Assembly (NCBI GenBank): GCA_004195305.1
Contig: SDWN01000518.1
Location: 1-13,918, forward strand
Direction: 5' to 3'
DNA length: 13,918 nt
DNA from: Neptunomonas sp.
GTDB taxonomy: Bacteria; Pseudomonadota; Gammaproteobacteria; Pseudomonadales; Balneatricaceae
Each line of letters starts with the position of its first letter. Positions within the stretch are counted from its first letter, which is position 1. This document shows positions 6,777 through 13,167 of the stretch, in pieces. The notes beneath the pieces are model-generated. The model saw only the letters and a program-made list of their open reading frames with translations, did not search any database and was not told the DNA's origin. Made by a program: the position numbers and the translations under genes.

Positions 6777-7130
6777 ACATCTCTTTGTTGATGCTCGACT
6801 TGAGAAAGCTCAGTCGATTTCGGATCTCAGTGAAAGGCACATTCAACATCCCATATATTGAGTATCTTTGAGTAGCCACCTCCGTTCGATCTACGATTTT
6901 TGCTGCACCATGGAAATTCAGAAATATCGACAAATACGACATTAGCTCTATCTGATATTGCCCGCTATCGCTCAAAAATAAAAGCGGTAGGCAGGGACCA
7001 ATAAAGTGGAAACGACTATTGTTCCTATAACGGCCCAGACGCAGCATCAGAGCTAAAAGGACTATGTTTCGATTTTTTTAACAGCTGACATACGAAAGGA
7101 ACCAAACGAAGCACCAGGAGGGTTTCGAAA
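6777..7130. other. Intergenic stretch after the regulator; terminator-like hairpin and SLATT ribosome site
   Basis: No gene is supported here. A 94-codon minus-strand frame (6763-7047) overlaps the regulator end and has no recognisable features. The stretch contains a hairpin at 6795-6817 and an AGGAGG ribosome site at 7116-7121 serving the next gene. It is more AT-rich than its neighbours and marks the start of the accessory region. Confidence 0.5.
6795..6820 (+). terminator. Probable weak terminator of the GntR gene
   Basis: TCGACT(T)GAG pairs with CTCAGTCGA around AAAG, with a single bulged T, and TTT follows at 6818-6820. It starts 18 bases after the regulator stop. The T-tract is short, so efficiency is uncertain. 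Confidence 0.5.
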
Positions 7131-7712
7131 ATGCACGTTTCTCTACCTACCGATGATGATCAGGCAGCAAACCCCATTCCCTCAACGGCTGAAGAGTTGA
7201 TCACCGAATGGTTCACAGCAACGAGCATCATGCATATTGCCCATCACAAGGCGGCATCCCGCTATGCCCTTCTGCATCGAACCCTCGGCTCGGTATCTGC
7301 TGTGCTTGCAGCCATCGTCGGTACCTCGATTCTCGCAGACGTGGCATCGGGAGATTCGCCAGAAGAGAGCACACTCCGCATTTTGGCAGGCTTGTTGAGC
7401 TTATTGACTGCAGGGCTCACCGGCGCCTTAACGTTTCTTGACTTCGATCAGCGGGCGAAAAGGCATCTCGAAGCCGCCGCAGACTTTCAGCGCCTACGCC
7501 GAGACATGGAGGAGGAGCGCGTTCGCATTCGAGCAGGTAAAGGGCAGGAAAGTTATAAGGTCTTCAAGGATGCATGGCACAAGGTGCTTAGAGGATCAGC
7601 GCCGTTGCCACAGCGCATTCATGACAGCGTACAAGCTAAATTTCGGCGAGTAGCAGCGGCTGCAGTTTCCAATGACGTGAAGGCTGGGGATAAAGTGGCT
7701 TCGAGCCGATAG
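7131..7712 (+). CDS. SLATT-domain 2-TM protein (predicted membrane effector)
   Basis: The 193-residue protein has the SLATT layout: an N-terminal helix (ELITEWFTATSIMHIAHHKA) followed by the RYALLHRTLG region, two membrane helices at about residues 52-70 and 82-104 separated by a short loop, then a charged helix (DFDQRAKRHLEAAADFQRLR, EEERVRI). SLATT proteins were described as 2-TM modules linked to SMODS nucleotidyltransferases and SLOG sensors, and are predicted to damage or permeabilise the membrane when a nucleotide signal is made. A strong AGGAGG 9 bases before the ATG supports the start. No nucleotidyltransferase or SLOG protein is in the window, so it is an orphan here. It sits in a stretch with broken genes yet is itself intact. 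The family call is from layout and pattern; function in this organism is unknown. Confidence 0.72.
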   Translation: MHVSLPTDDDQAANPIPSTAEELITEWFTATSIMHIAHHKAASRYALLHRTLGSVSAVLAAIVGTSILADVASGDSPEESTLRILAGLLSLLTAGLTGALTFLDFDQRAKRHLEAAADFQRLRRDMEEERVRIRAGKGQESYKVFKDAWHKVLRGSAPLPQRIHDSVQAKFRRVAAAAVSNDVKAGDKVASSR

Positions 7713-7811
7713 TAAGCCCTCGATCTACCCGGTAAATCCCCGGACTGGCTCTCAAGCAATTTCAACATTGCATCTAATTCAGCAGTTTCCAGGTAATGGC
7801 TAAGCCGATCT

Positions 7812-8231
7812 TTGCCTGCCAAGAAGGTTACGAGAATAGGGCTATCCATGAACACGATGAAAGCCTTGATTCACGACCTTGCTGAAGCGGTAGTTGGAGG
7901 CTACACACCGAGCGATAATTTGGCCCCAGCGGAGAAGTCGGAACGTGAGCGCACAGGCTTGAGACAGCTTCTAGGTGTCACGCCGTTCACGCAGGGGTTA
8001 TCCAAACTTTGGGATGAGTTCGAGGCGGGAGTGACGCCAGAAGGTCAGTGGCTTCGTCAGGTAGATCGGCTCGAAATGGCAGCACAGGCAACCAACCCGT
8101 GCCCGCTTTCAATTTACTTGGTCACTCTAACTTGGCGATCAAACACGCTGTGGCACACACCCACCATTCGCGAAGCGTCTTCAAGACGAGCGCCCGAACA
8201 TCAGCTTCACTACCCTTTTTCACCGTCGTAA
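7812..8231 (+). pseudogene. HDDC2/YfbR-type HD phosphohydrolase remnant
   Basis: The middle part of an HD-domain 5'-deoxynucleotidase-like protein is recognisable: KALIHDLAEAVVGGYTPSDN, then LSKLWDEFEAG and the conserved VDRLEMAAQA. The family's first metal-binding histidine and the preceding helices are missing on the 5' side. Homology stops near 8099 (residue 96), where the family would continue for dozens of residues; the rest of the frame to 8231 looks random. The frame starts with TTG and no good ribosome site. The HD pair at residues 21-22 and the late Asp at 85 survive, but without the first His the metal site cannot form. It is a both-ends-truncated gene left by rearrangement. Relatives dephosphorylate deoxynucleoside monophosphates. 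Confidence 0.6.
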
Positions 8232-8492
8232 CTTCTGATTCATCAAGAATACAGCGGTACTGGGCCGGTTTTATCACCGTCTTCTTAGGATGAGCCTCAT
8301 CCACATTCTAGTACTTACCCTGCCCTCTCGTAATCACCTCCTTCGTATCTCCAGAGCCTTCAAACGCCATCTCAGCTGCCGCGGCGTAGCGGTCACGAGC
8401 TTTTTTGACTTCGCCGTGTTTTCTGAACAGGCTGCGTGGAAAACTCCCTTTAACCAATCTGCCATTCCAGCAAGGTCAAAAGTCGGCACCCA
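8100..8492. other. Unassigned accessory stretch between broken HD gene and tail genes
   Basis: No recognised gene. On the minus strand a 60-codon GTG-start frame (8122-8304) and, in the same frame after one stop, a short charged frame ending at about 8311 (KKARDRYAAAAEMAFEGSGD) look protein-like but match no family I know and have no clear ribosome sites. Adjacent coding-like pieces in two minus frames suggest a decayed or frameshifted gene. This is where the next genes of the tail module would be expected, and none is seen. Confidence 0.4.
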
Positions 8493-8858
8493 TCATGCCT
8501 TTTGTCGGGCTGTGCGACCCACTACAGGTTCTATCGACGTCTGAAAGGATTCACTATGTGCGCAGACTACTTTCAGCCACATCTGTTCGCCGTCGAGCAA
8601 TGCCGCCAGGCGCAGCATCAGGTATTGCCGATCGGCCACCCATAACTCGGCTGCAAGCCTGGCATCGGCTTTTAAATCGCCAATGCGATCAAGCACCTGG
8701 CCAAGCAGGTTGCTGACGTAACCGGGGCGATTGTGGCCTGTAGCGGATTCGATGAGACTTTGCGCCATGAGTCCGGTGAGCACATGAAACCTGACGTTGC
8801 GGTGTATAACCCCATCCCGCACCAAACCGCCGGGGAGCTGGGCTTCCATGATATGCAC
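8493..8858 (-). CDS. Tail-assembly/baseplate-like protein of a contractile tail module, probably C-terminally truncated
   Basis: The 121-residue product begins MHIMEAQLPGGLVRDGVIHR, a pattern I associate with small proteins encoded beside tube and sheath genes in phage-tail-like and injection-system clusters. A helical region follows (VADRQYLMLRLAALLDG), then WLKVVCAH. Relatives often continue as a Cys-rich zinc-binding segment; here only one Cys of such a pair is present and the frame ends soon after in an unrelated-looking tail (VVGRTARQKA), so the C-terminus may be lost. The GTG start at 8858 has an AGGAG site 6 bases before it and lies 12 bases after the tube stop, so the genes are co-transcribed. 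An internal ATG at 8849 is a less well spaced alternative. The role is inferred mainly from context. Confidence 0.55.
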   Translation of the reverse strand: MHIMEAQLPGGLVRDGVIHRNVRFHVLTGLMAQSLIESATGHNRPGYVSNLLGQVLDRIGDLKADARLAAELWVADRQYLMLRLAALLDGEQMWLKVVCAHSESFQTSIEPVVGRTARQKA

Positions 8859-8870
8859 GGCAAGCTCCTA

Positions 8871-9361
8871 TCAAGATTTCGTTGGCTCGGTCGCCGCTTC
8901 GTCACGTTCCCAGCCTTCTTGCTCTAGCTTGATGGTCTGGATGCCGACGGTGTTAGTGGTGCCAGCGTCAAATTGCGGCAGTGCCTGGTATTCCGATACC
9001 CAGGCGCGTTTGACCAGGTAACTCATCGCCACCGAACCTTGCAGGTTGAGGACATTGATAACGATATCCTTACGGAAATTTACCAGCGACATCGCGGCAT
9101 CTCCGTCGATGTTGTTCACCAGATTGGCCCATTGCTCGAATACCGGATCATGGGTCAATCCCTGTTCCAGGGTAATCGCCTCGTACTTGGTCCCGCCCGG
9201 CAGTTTGCGTACATGGGTCGGATCGCCCCCCGTGCGCCAGTCGACCGCCTCAGTGGTTTTTTCAGGCCGGCCACAGGCTGGCCGTCAATCAGGACTTGGA
9301 ACTTGAAGGTGCTATACGGATCGTGGCGATGCGTATTCGCAGGAAACATTGGCGCAGCCAT
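8871..9361 (-). CDS. Contractile tail tube protein (gp19-like), interrupted by a one-base frameshift
   Basis: The product forms the inner tube of contractile tails and injection systems, along which payload passes. It starts MAAPMFPANTHRHDPYSTFK, typical of T4 gp19-like tube proteins, with an AGGAG site before the ATG at 9361 and 12 bases after the sheath stop. The frame breaks just after VAGLKK: one base is missing from the A-run (T-run 9257-9262 on the plus strand). Shifting frame restores TTEAVDWRTGGDPTHVRKLP, then EAITLEQGLTHDPVFEQWAN, and continues to the stop at 8871 (IKLEQEGWERDEAATEP). The rest is well preserved, so the gene is either hit by a homopolymer sequencing error, very recently broken, or read by a -1 slip on CTG-AAA-AAA-CC. 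Total coding length would be about 163 residues, slightly long to normal for this family. Confidence 0.82.
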
Positions 9362-9373
9362 TACTATCTCCTT

Positions 9374-11749
9374 TTATCCCTGATTGACCTTCTGCTGAAT
9401 GCGAACGATGACAAACTCGGCCGGTTTGAGCGGTGCGAAGCCGACAATGACAATGACCAGGCCTGCATCGATATCGGTCTGGGTCATGGTGTCCCCGAGT
9501 CCGCAGCGCACGAAATAGGCATCGGAAGCCTTTTCGCCCTGGAAAGCGCCAGCGCGAAACAGGCTATTCATAAAACCACCGATGTTGCCGCGCAACGAAG
9601 ACCAGAGACGATGATCGTTGGGTTCGAAAACCGCCCATTGGATGCCGCTGTAAACGCTTTGCTCGATCATGATAGCGGTGCGCCGCACCGGTACGTAGCG
9701 CCATTCCGGGTCGGCCTTGGTGGCGAGTGTGCGCGCCCCCCAGATCACCCGCCCGCCGCCCGGCATATTGCGGTAGCAATTAACGCCGCGAGGATTGAGC
9801 TGATCCTGCTCGCTATCTTCGACGATGTATTCCAGGCCGGCGGCGCCAACCAGCCTGGCACCCATGCCAGCCGGCGCTTTCCATACACCTCGACGACCAT
9901 CGATACGCGACCATATACCGGCAGCGAACGACGCGGGGCCGACCAGCAGAGTTTTAGCTGCGGTCGGGTTAGTTTCGACATGGTAAAAGGGATTGGCCAC
10001 CTTGACCCAGGGGTAATACAGAACCGAATAGGACGACGACGGCAGCGATAATTTCGTGACCTTGTCCGCCTGGTCGAGTTCGTGGCTGGGTGGCGGATCG
10101 ATGATCAGCATCCGACTTTTCATTTTCTGGCAATGCGCGAGGGTGGCGCTGATGATCTGGTTGCCGGAGCCGCCTTTATCCCAGTGCTGCCCCGGCACGA
10201 CAATAATGCTGACGTCACGCACCTTGCGCAACACTCTGTCGTAGAAATTGGTGAAGTCGCTGGCGGTGGCTGGATTTTCCGAGCCACCGGTGAGTTCGAT
10301 ACCGAGTTTGTTCGAGCCAAGGGTCTCGACCGGGATGGCACGCGCGGTACCCTGTACGAGCGCGCGTCCCGCGATGAGGGTGCCGGTGTTCAGGCCGAGG
10401 ATCGTACGCAGAGAGCTACCGCTGACCGCCAGCGAAGAGTTGCGGGCACTGCCGTAGCCGGACGTGAGTGTAAAGCCCCGTTCGGAAGCCGGAGTCGAGG
10501 TAAATGTACAGGTAAAACCCTTGTATGCGGCAATACCGGGATTGAGCGCTTGCACCGCATTCTGAATCGCGAGTGCGACGCGGTCACCGTCATCTTTGTT
10601 GGACGTGCCTTCCAGTCCTAGGTTTGCCTTCACTAGTGCAATGGTTTCCGCACCGTGGCCGTCGATGTTGACGATCAGGTCACCATCGACCAGGTTGCCG
10701 GTGAAATACCCCGCGCTACCGAAACTGGCCGGTGCTCCCGACCCTTTGAATACCGCTTTCTGCTTGTTATCCAGTCTCAACAACGTGGCGAGCGCACCTT
10801 CAGTGATTTCGAGCGTAGCCAGCGGTTTGTCGGCGGTAGTGGTCGGTTCTATCGATGTCAGTACGAAGTGGGCGGAGTTATACGTACATTTAAATTTCTG
10901 GTAAGCCTCTTCAGTGCCCAGCTTACGGACCTCGGTCTGAATTTCAAAGGCAACCGAATTGGCGTCGGTGACATGGTCAGCACCGGCCAGCGCGGAGGTA
11001 AAGGCTGCGGGGGTCAATCTGATCAGCTTCGGACCGAGGCCATTGATATTTATCGACAACGTCATCGGCGCGGTGATCGACGTCAAGAAAAAGTCGTTGA
11101 CGGTCGACAGATCGCCACCGGTAAGCACTGCCGCCTGGTATTGTTCAACCGTTTTTTTCGGATCTGCGGCATCACCGAGCGACAGTTCGACATCTCTCGA
11201 GCGACCGTTAACCACCGACAGCGCATAATTGCTATCACCGGCACGCATACTCAGACCGGTAAAGTTCTCGTCGACAACGAATTCAAATTCCTGCGATTCA
11301 TTCTTTGCTCGGTGCCCTATCTCAAGGTCAAAAGTCAGCAAATCCTGATCGGGTTTGACGATCCTGTAATAAACCGCATTCCCCCAGTCGCCTTTACTGG
11401 AAGCAGAGATGGTAAGCACCGGACTGGTAGTCGGAGTACCACCGGTACCCTCCCCATTGACTGTTGCCGACGCCGAGGATGAACCGCTGCCAGCAAGCCG
11501 GCAGATGAACGCGGACTTGCCGCCGTTTAAATAAAACGACTGCAGCGCAAAACCCATAGCGTCGCTTTCCGATGCGATATCACCGTAGAGATTGTTGTAA
11601 TCGTCAAAGCTTTGTACTGGTTCGGCTTTCCCTACGGGTCCTTTCGTCGCCTTGCCGACAAATGCGGCAACCGAGGTCGCCACACCCTCGATCGGCTTCG
11701 AGCCGCTAGAGATTTCTTCTACGTATACTCCGGGATGTAAATATTCCAT
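9374..11749 (-). CDS. Contractile tail sheath protein, large form with two tandem inserted domains
   Basis: The sheath surrounds the tube and contracts to drive it into a target. The N-terminus (MEYLHPGVYVEEISSGSKPI, VATSVAAFVGKATKGPVG) and the C-terminal third (NPRGVNCYRNMPGGGRVIWG, ARTLATKADPEWRYVPVRR, WAVFEPNDHRLW, LKPAEFVIVRIQQ) are clear hallmarks of phage and extracellular-injection-system sheaths. The protein has 791 residues, against about 350-500 for most injection-system sheaths. The extra length lies in the middle, where residues about 228-330 and 352-455 are two diverged copies of one beta-rich unit. I chose ATG 11749 because GGAG lies 8 bases before it; an upstream GTG at 11764 would add five residues but overlaps that ribosome site. 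The frame is intact. It heads a sheath-tube-assembly gene run with 12-base gaps. Confidence 0.93.
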   Translation of the reverse strand: MEYLHPGVYVEEISSGSKPIEGVATSVAAFVGKATKGPVGKAEPVQSFDDYNNLYGDIASESDAMGFALQSFYLNGGKSAFICRLAGSGSSSASATVNGEGTGGTPTTSPVLTISASSKGDWGNAVYYRIVKPDQDLLTFDLEIGHRAKNESQEFEFVVDENFTGLSMRAGDSNYALSVVNGRSRDVELSLGDAADPKKTVEQYQAAVLTGGDLSTVNDFFLTSITAPMTLSININGLGPKLIRLTPAAFTSALAGADHVTDANSVAFEIQTEVRKLGTEEAYQKFKCTYNSAHFVLTSIEPTTTADKPLATLEITEGALATLLRLDNKQKAVFKGSGAPASFGSAGYFTGNLVDGDLIVNIDGHGAETIALVKANLGLEGTSNKDDGDRVALAIQNAVQALNPGIAAYKGFTCTFTSTPASERGFTLTSGYGSARNSSLAVSGSSLRTILGLNTGTLIAGRALVQGTARAIPVETLGSNKLGIELTGGSENPATASDFTNFYDRVLRKVRDVSIIVVPGQHWDKGGSGNQIISATLAHCQKMKSRMLIIDPPPSHELDQADKVTKLSLPSSSYSVLYYPWVKVANPFYHVETNPTAAKTLLVGPASFAAGIWSRIDGRRGVWKAPAGMGARLVGAAGLEYIVEDSEQDQLNPRGVNCYRNMPGGGRVIWGARTLATKADPEWRYVPVRRTAIMIEQSVYSGIQWAVFEPNDHRLWSSLRGNIGGFMNSLFRAGAFQGEKASDAYFVRCGLGDTMTQTDIDAGLVIVIVGFAPLKPAEFVIVRIQQKVNQG
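10385..11068 (-). repeat. Tandem repeat of two sheath insertion domains (protein level)
   Basis: Repeat A (LSININGLGPKLIRL, SVAFEIQTEVRKL, YQKFKCTYNSAHFVLTS, TLLRLD) and repeat B (LIVNIDGHGAETIAL, RVALAIQNAVQAL, YKGFTCTFTS, FTLTS, TILGLN) align along about 100 residues each. They are diverged in DNA, so the duplication is old. Boundaries are approximate. Confidence 0.7.
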
Positions 11750-11840
11750 TGTGATACTCCACACCGACTAAATGGGTCTAACTACCATAAAGCTTGATGA
11801 AATTACCGCAACTGTTGCTAGCCTGTTTAGGCCTGACCCA

Positions 11841-11990
11841 TTATCCCTGTTTGCTTGCTGGGATTCGTGCCAGGCTGTAAATGGTTCCGTGATTCATATT
11901 CTTGCGCTTCACAACTTTGCCTTCCCTCGCCAGTTGTTCGAGGGCCTGCTCTACCAGATCCGAATTAATATTTCTTTGAGCAGCTTCCAT
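11841..11990 (-). CDS. Small winged-helix-like hypothetical protein
   Basis: A 49-residue frame encodes MEAAQRNINSDLVEQALEQL, AREGKVVKRK and GTIYSLARIP. This resembles the last helices and wing of a winged-helix DNA-binding domain. There is no good ribosome site, and the frame is open for only about a dozen codons before the ATG. It lies between the tRNA-Leu gene and the sheath gene on the same strand. It may be a tiny regulator, the remnant of a larger island regulator, or chance. Confidence 0.3.
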   Translation of the reverse strand: MEAAQRNINSDLVEQALEQLAREGKVVKRKNMNHGTIYSLARIPASKQG

Positions 11991-12101
11991 GCCCGTCGAG
12001 TTGCTTTTTAAATGACGCCATAGCGATTAAAGTCACCATGACTAAAAAGATACAATAAGTAGCGATATCTAGCGAGAGACAAAAATTCGATAAAACAGCT
12101 G

Positions 12102-12124
12102 AAAGCCCCGAATTGCGTGGCTTT
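12102..12124 (-). terminator. Possible terminator of the tRNA operon
   Basis: AAAGCC (12102-12107) pairs with GGCTTT (12119-12124). On the minus strand the stem is followed by CAGCTGTTTT. It lies about 45 bases beyond the tRNA-Leu 3' end. The loop is rather long and the T-run is offset, so the call is moderate. Confidence 0.45.
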
Positions 12125-12167
12125 GCGGTGTTTTTGAAGGTTTTACGAAAGGAGTTAAAACTGAAGA

Positions 12168-12253
12168 TGGTGCCCGGAGCCGGACTTGAACCGGCAAGAC
12201 CAGAAGCCGACGGATTTTAAATCCGTTGCGTATACCAATTTCGCCACCCGGGC
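12168..12253 (-). tRNA. tRNA-Leu (UAA anticodon)
   Basis: The 86-base minus-strand sequence folds as a class II tRNA: GCCCGGG acceptor arm pairing with CTCCGGGC-type 3' end, anticodon stem ACGGA/TCCGT around a loop TTTAAAA (anticodon UAA), a long variable arm, the GGTTCAAGTCC T-arm and an encoded CCA. It corresponds in position to E. coli leuZ, third after tRNA-Gly and tRNA-Cys. The tail-module remnant lies on its 3' side. Confidence 0.95.
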
Positions 12254-12267
12254 AATAATCTTTGAAA

Positions 12268-12341
12268 TGGAGGCTGGAGTCGGAATCGAACCGGCGTTAA
12301 CGGAGTTGCAGTCCGCTGCATGACCACTCTGCCATCCAGCC
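12268..12341 (-). tRNA. tRNA-Cys (GCA anticodon)
   Basis: The 74-base cloverleaf has acceptor GGCTGGA/TCCAGCC, anticodon loop CTGCAAC (GCA), the cysteine-specific U at the discriminator position, and an encoded CCA. It lies 14 bases from tRNA-Leu and corresponds to E. coli cysT. Confidence 0.95.
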
Positions 12342-12378
12342 AGATGACATTTCAAATACCAACTCTAATGTTATGAGT

Positions 12379-12454
12379 TGGAGCGGGAAACCGGATTCGA
12401 ACCGGCGACCTCAACCTTGGCAAGGTTGCGCTCTACCAACTGAGCTATTCCCGC
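12379..12454 (-). tRNA. tRNA-Gly (GCC anticodon)
   Basis: The 76-base cloverleaf has acceptor GCGGGAA/TTCCCGC, D-arm AGCTCAGTTGGTAGAGC, anticodon loop around GCC, T-arm GGTTCGAATCC and an encoded CCA. It is the first gene of the tRNA operon, corresponding to E. coli glyW. Confidence 0.95.
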
Positions 12455-12488
12455 GTCTTACGTTGTGCTTGCGCTCAACGTGAGGCGT

Positions 12489-12516
12489 ATTATAGAGAGA
12501 TGCCCTGCCAAGTCAA
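12489..12516 (-). promoter_or_regulatory. Stable-RNA promoter of the tRNA operon
   Basis: On the minus strand TTGACT (12511-12516) is followed after 16 bases by a perfect TATAAT (12489-12494), then ACGCCTC, a GC-rich discriminator typical of stringently controlled tRNA and rRNA promoters. The -10 box lies about 35 bases before the tRNA-Gly 5' end. Confidence 0.82.
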
Positions 12517-12544
12517 CACCCTATAACAACCTGTTTATACATGG

Positions 12545-12577
12545 GCAAAACAAAACAACAATTGCTTAAAAAGCAAT
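12545..12577 (-). terminator. Intrinsic terminator of pgsA
   Basis: ATTGCTT and AAGCAAT (12561-12577) are perfect 7-base arms around three bases. On the minus strand they are followed by a T-rich tail (TGTTGTTTTGTTTTG). The stem begins at the pgsA stop codon. It separates the uvrC-pgsA message from the tRNA promoter, though some readthrough is possible because the stem is AT-rich. Confidence 0.65.
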
Positions 12578-13125
12578 CAGATATCGCGCACCAGCTCGCT
12601 CCATGAGGCTTTTAAATAGACCCACATGGACCACGCCGTCAGTAGCGCAGCGCTATAAAGCACCAACATCGCGGCATCGGCGAGAGCGCCATGCGGCTCA
12701 GCCAGCAACAGGAAGAATATCGCGCTCATCTGAAACCCGGTCTTGATTTTGCCCAGCATCGAAACAGATACATTGCCACGCTTGCCAATCTCCGCCATCC
12801 ACTCACGCAGTGCCGATATTACCAGCTCTCTGCCGACGATCATCGCAGCAGACAGCGTCAAATACATGTCTGCGTAGCTTTCAACAAGCATGATCAAAGC
12901 CACCGCCACGGTTAATTTGTCGGCCACAGGGTCAAGAAAGGCACCAAAGGCGGTCGCTTGATTTAGCTTGCGGGCCAGATAGCCGTCAACCCAGTCGGTA
13001 GCTGCCGCCAAGGCAAACACACCGGCAGCGGCATAATTACTCCACTGGAGCGGCAAATAGAAGGCAACGACCAAACAAGGAATTAGCGCAATGCGCACCG
13101 TGGTAATGATATTTGGAATTTTCAT
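12577..13125 (-). CDS. pgsA: CDP-diacylglycerol--glycerol-3-phosphate 3-phosphatidyltransferase
   Basis: PgsA makes phosphatidylglycerol phosphate from CDP-diacylglycerol and glycerol-3-phosphate in the inner membrane, the committed step to phosphatidylglycerol and cardiolipin. The 182 residues match the family length. The CDP-alcohol phosphotransferase motif D-x2-DG-x2-AR-x8-G-x3-D-x3-D is complete in ATDWVDGYLARKLNQATAFG followed by AFLDPVADK. The start MKIPNIITTVRIALIPCLVV, with its NxxTxxR pattern, is typical. Several membrane helices follow. The ATG at 13125 has a TAGGAAA ribosome site. It lies 42 bases after uvrC on the same strand, the usual gammaproteobacterial arrangement. Confidence 0.96.
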   Translation of the reverse strand: MKIPNIITTVRIALIPCLVVAFYLPLQWSNYAAAGVFALAAATDWVDGYLARKLNQATAFGAFLDPVADKLTVAVALIMLVESYADMYLTLSAAMIVGRELVISALREWMAEIGKRGNVSVSMLGKIKTGFQMSAIFFLLLAEPHGALADAAMLVLYSAALLTAWSMWVYLKASWSELVRDI

Positions 13126-13167
13126 GTATTTCCTAGCACCCCAGCGTCCCGCTGAATGCGGTGACCG

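Noticed and set aside
6763..7047. 94-codon minus-strand frame after the regulator
   Set aside because: It overlaps the regulator end and a terminator-like hairpin, and shows no domain features.
7619..7855. Minus-strand frame with a fairly protein-like start (residues such as FLAGKDRLSHYLETAELDAM)
   Set aside because: It runs into the SLATT gene in antisense, has no ribosome site, and I recognise no family; at most a fragment of a lost gene.
8095..8110. A possible att repeat: GTGCCCG near 8099, where the HD homology stops, also occurs in the tRNA-Leu 3' end
   Set aside because: Only about seven bases match, which is expected by chance; no longer copy of the tRNA-Leu end was seen in the window.
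9296..10051. A 251-codon plus-strand frame opposite the sheath gene
   Set aside because: It is a mirror of the sheath coding strand; the sheath has clear family hallmarks and this frame has none.
10655..11482. A 275-codon plus-strand frame opposite the sheath insertion domains
   Set aside because: It is antisense to a strongly supported gene, with low-complexity basic composition typical of shadow frames.
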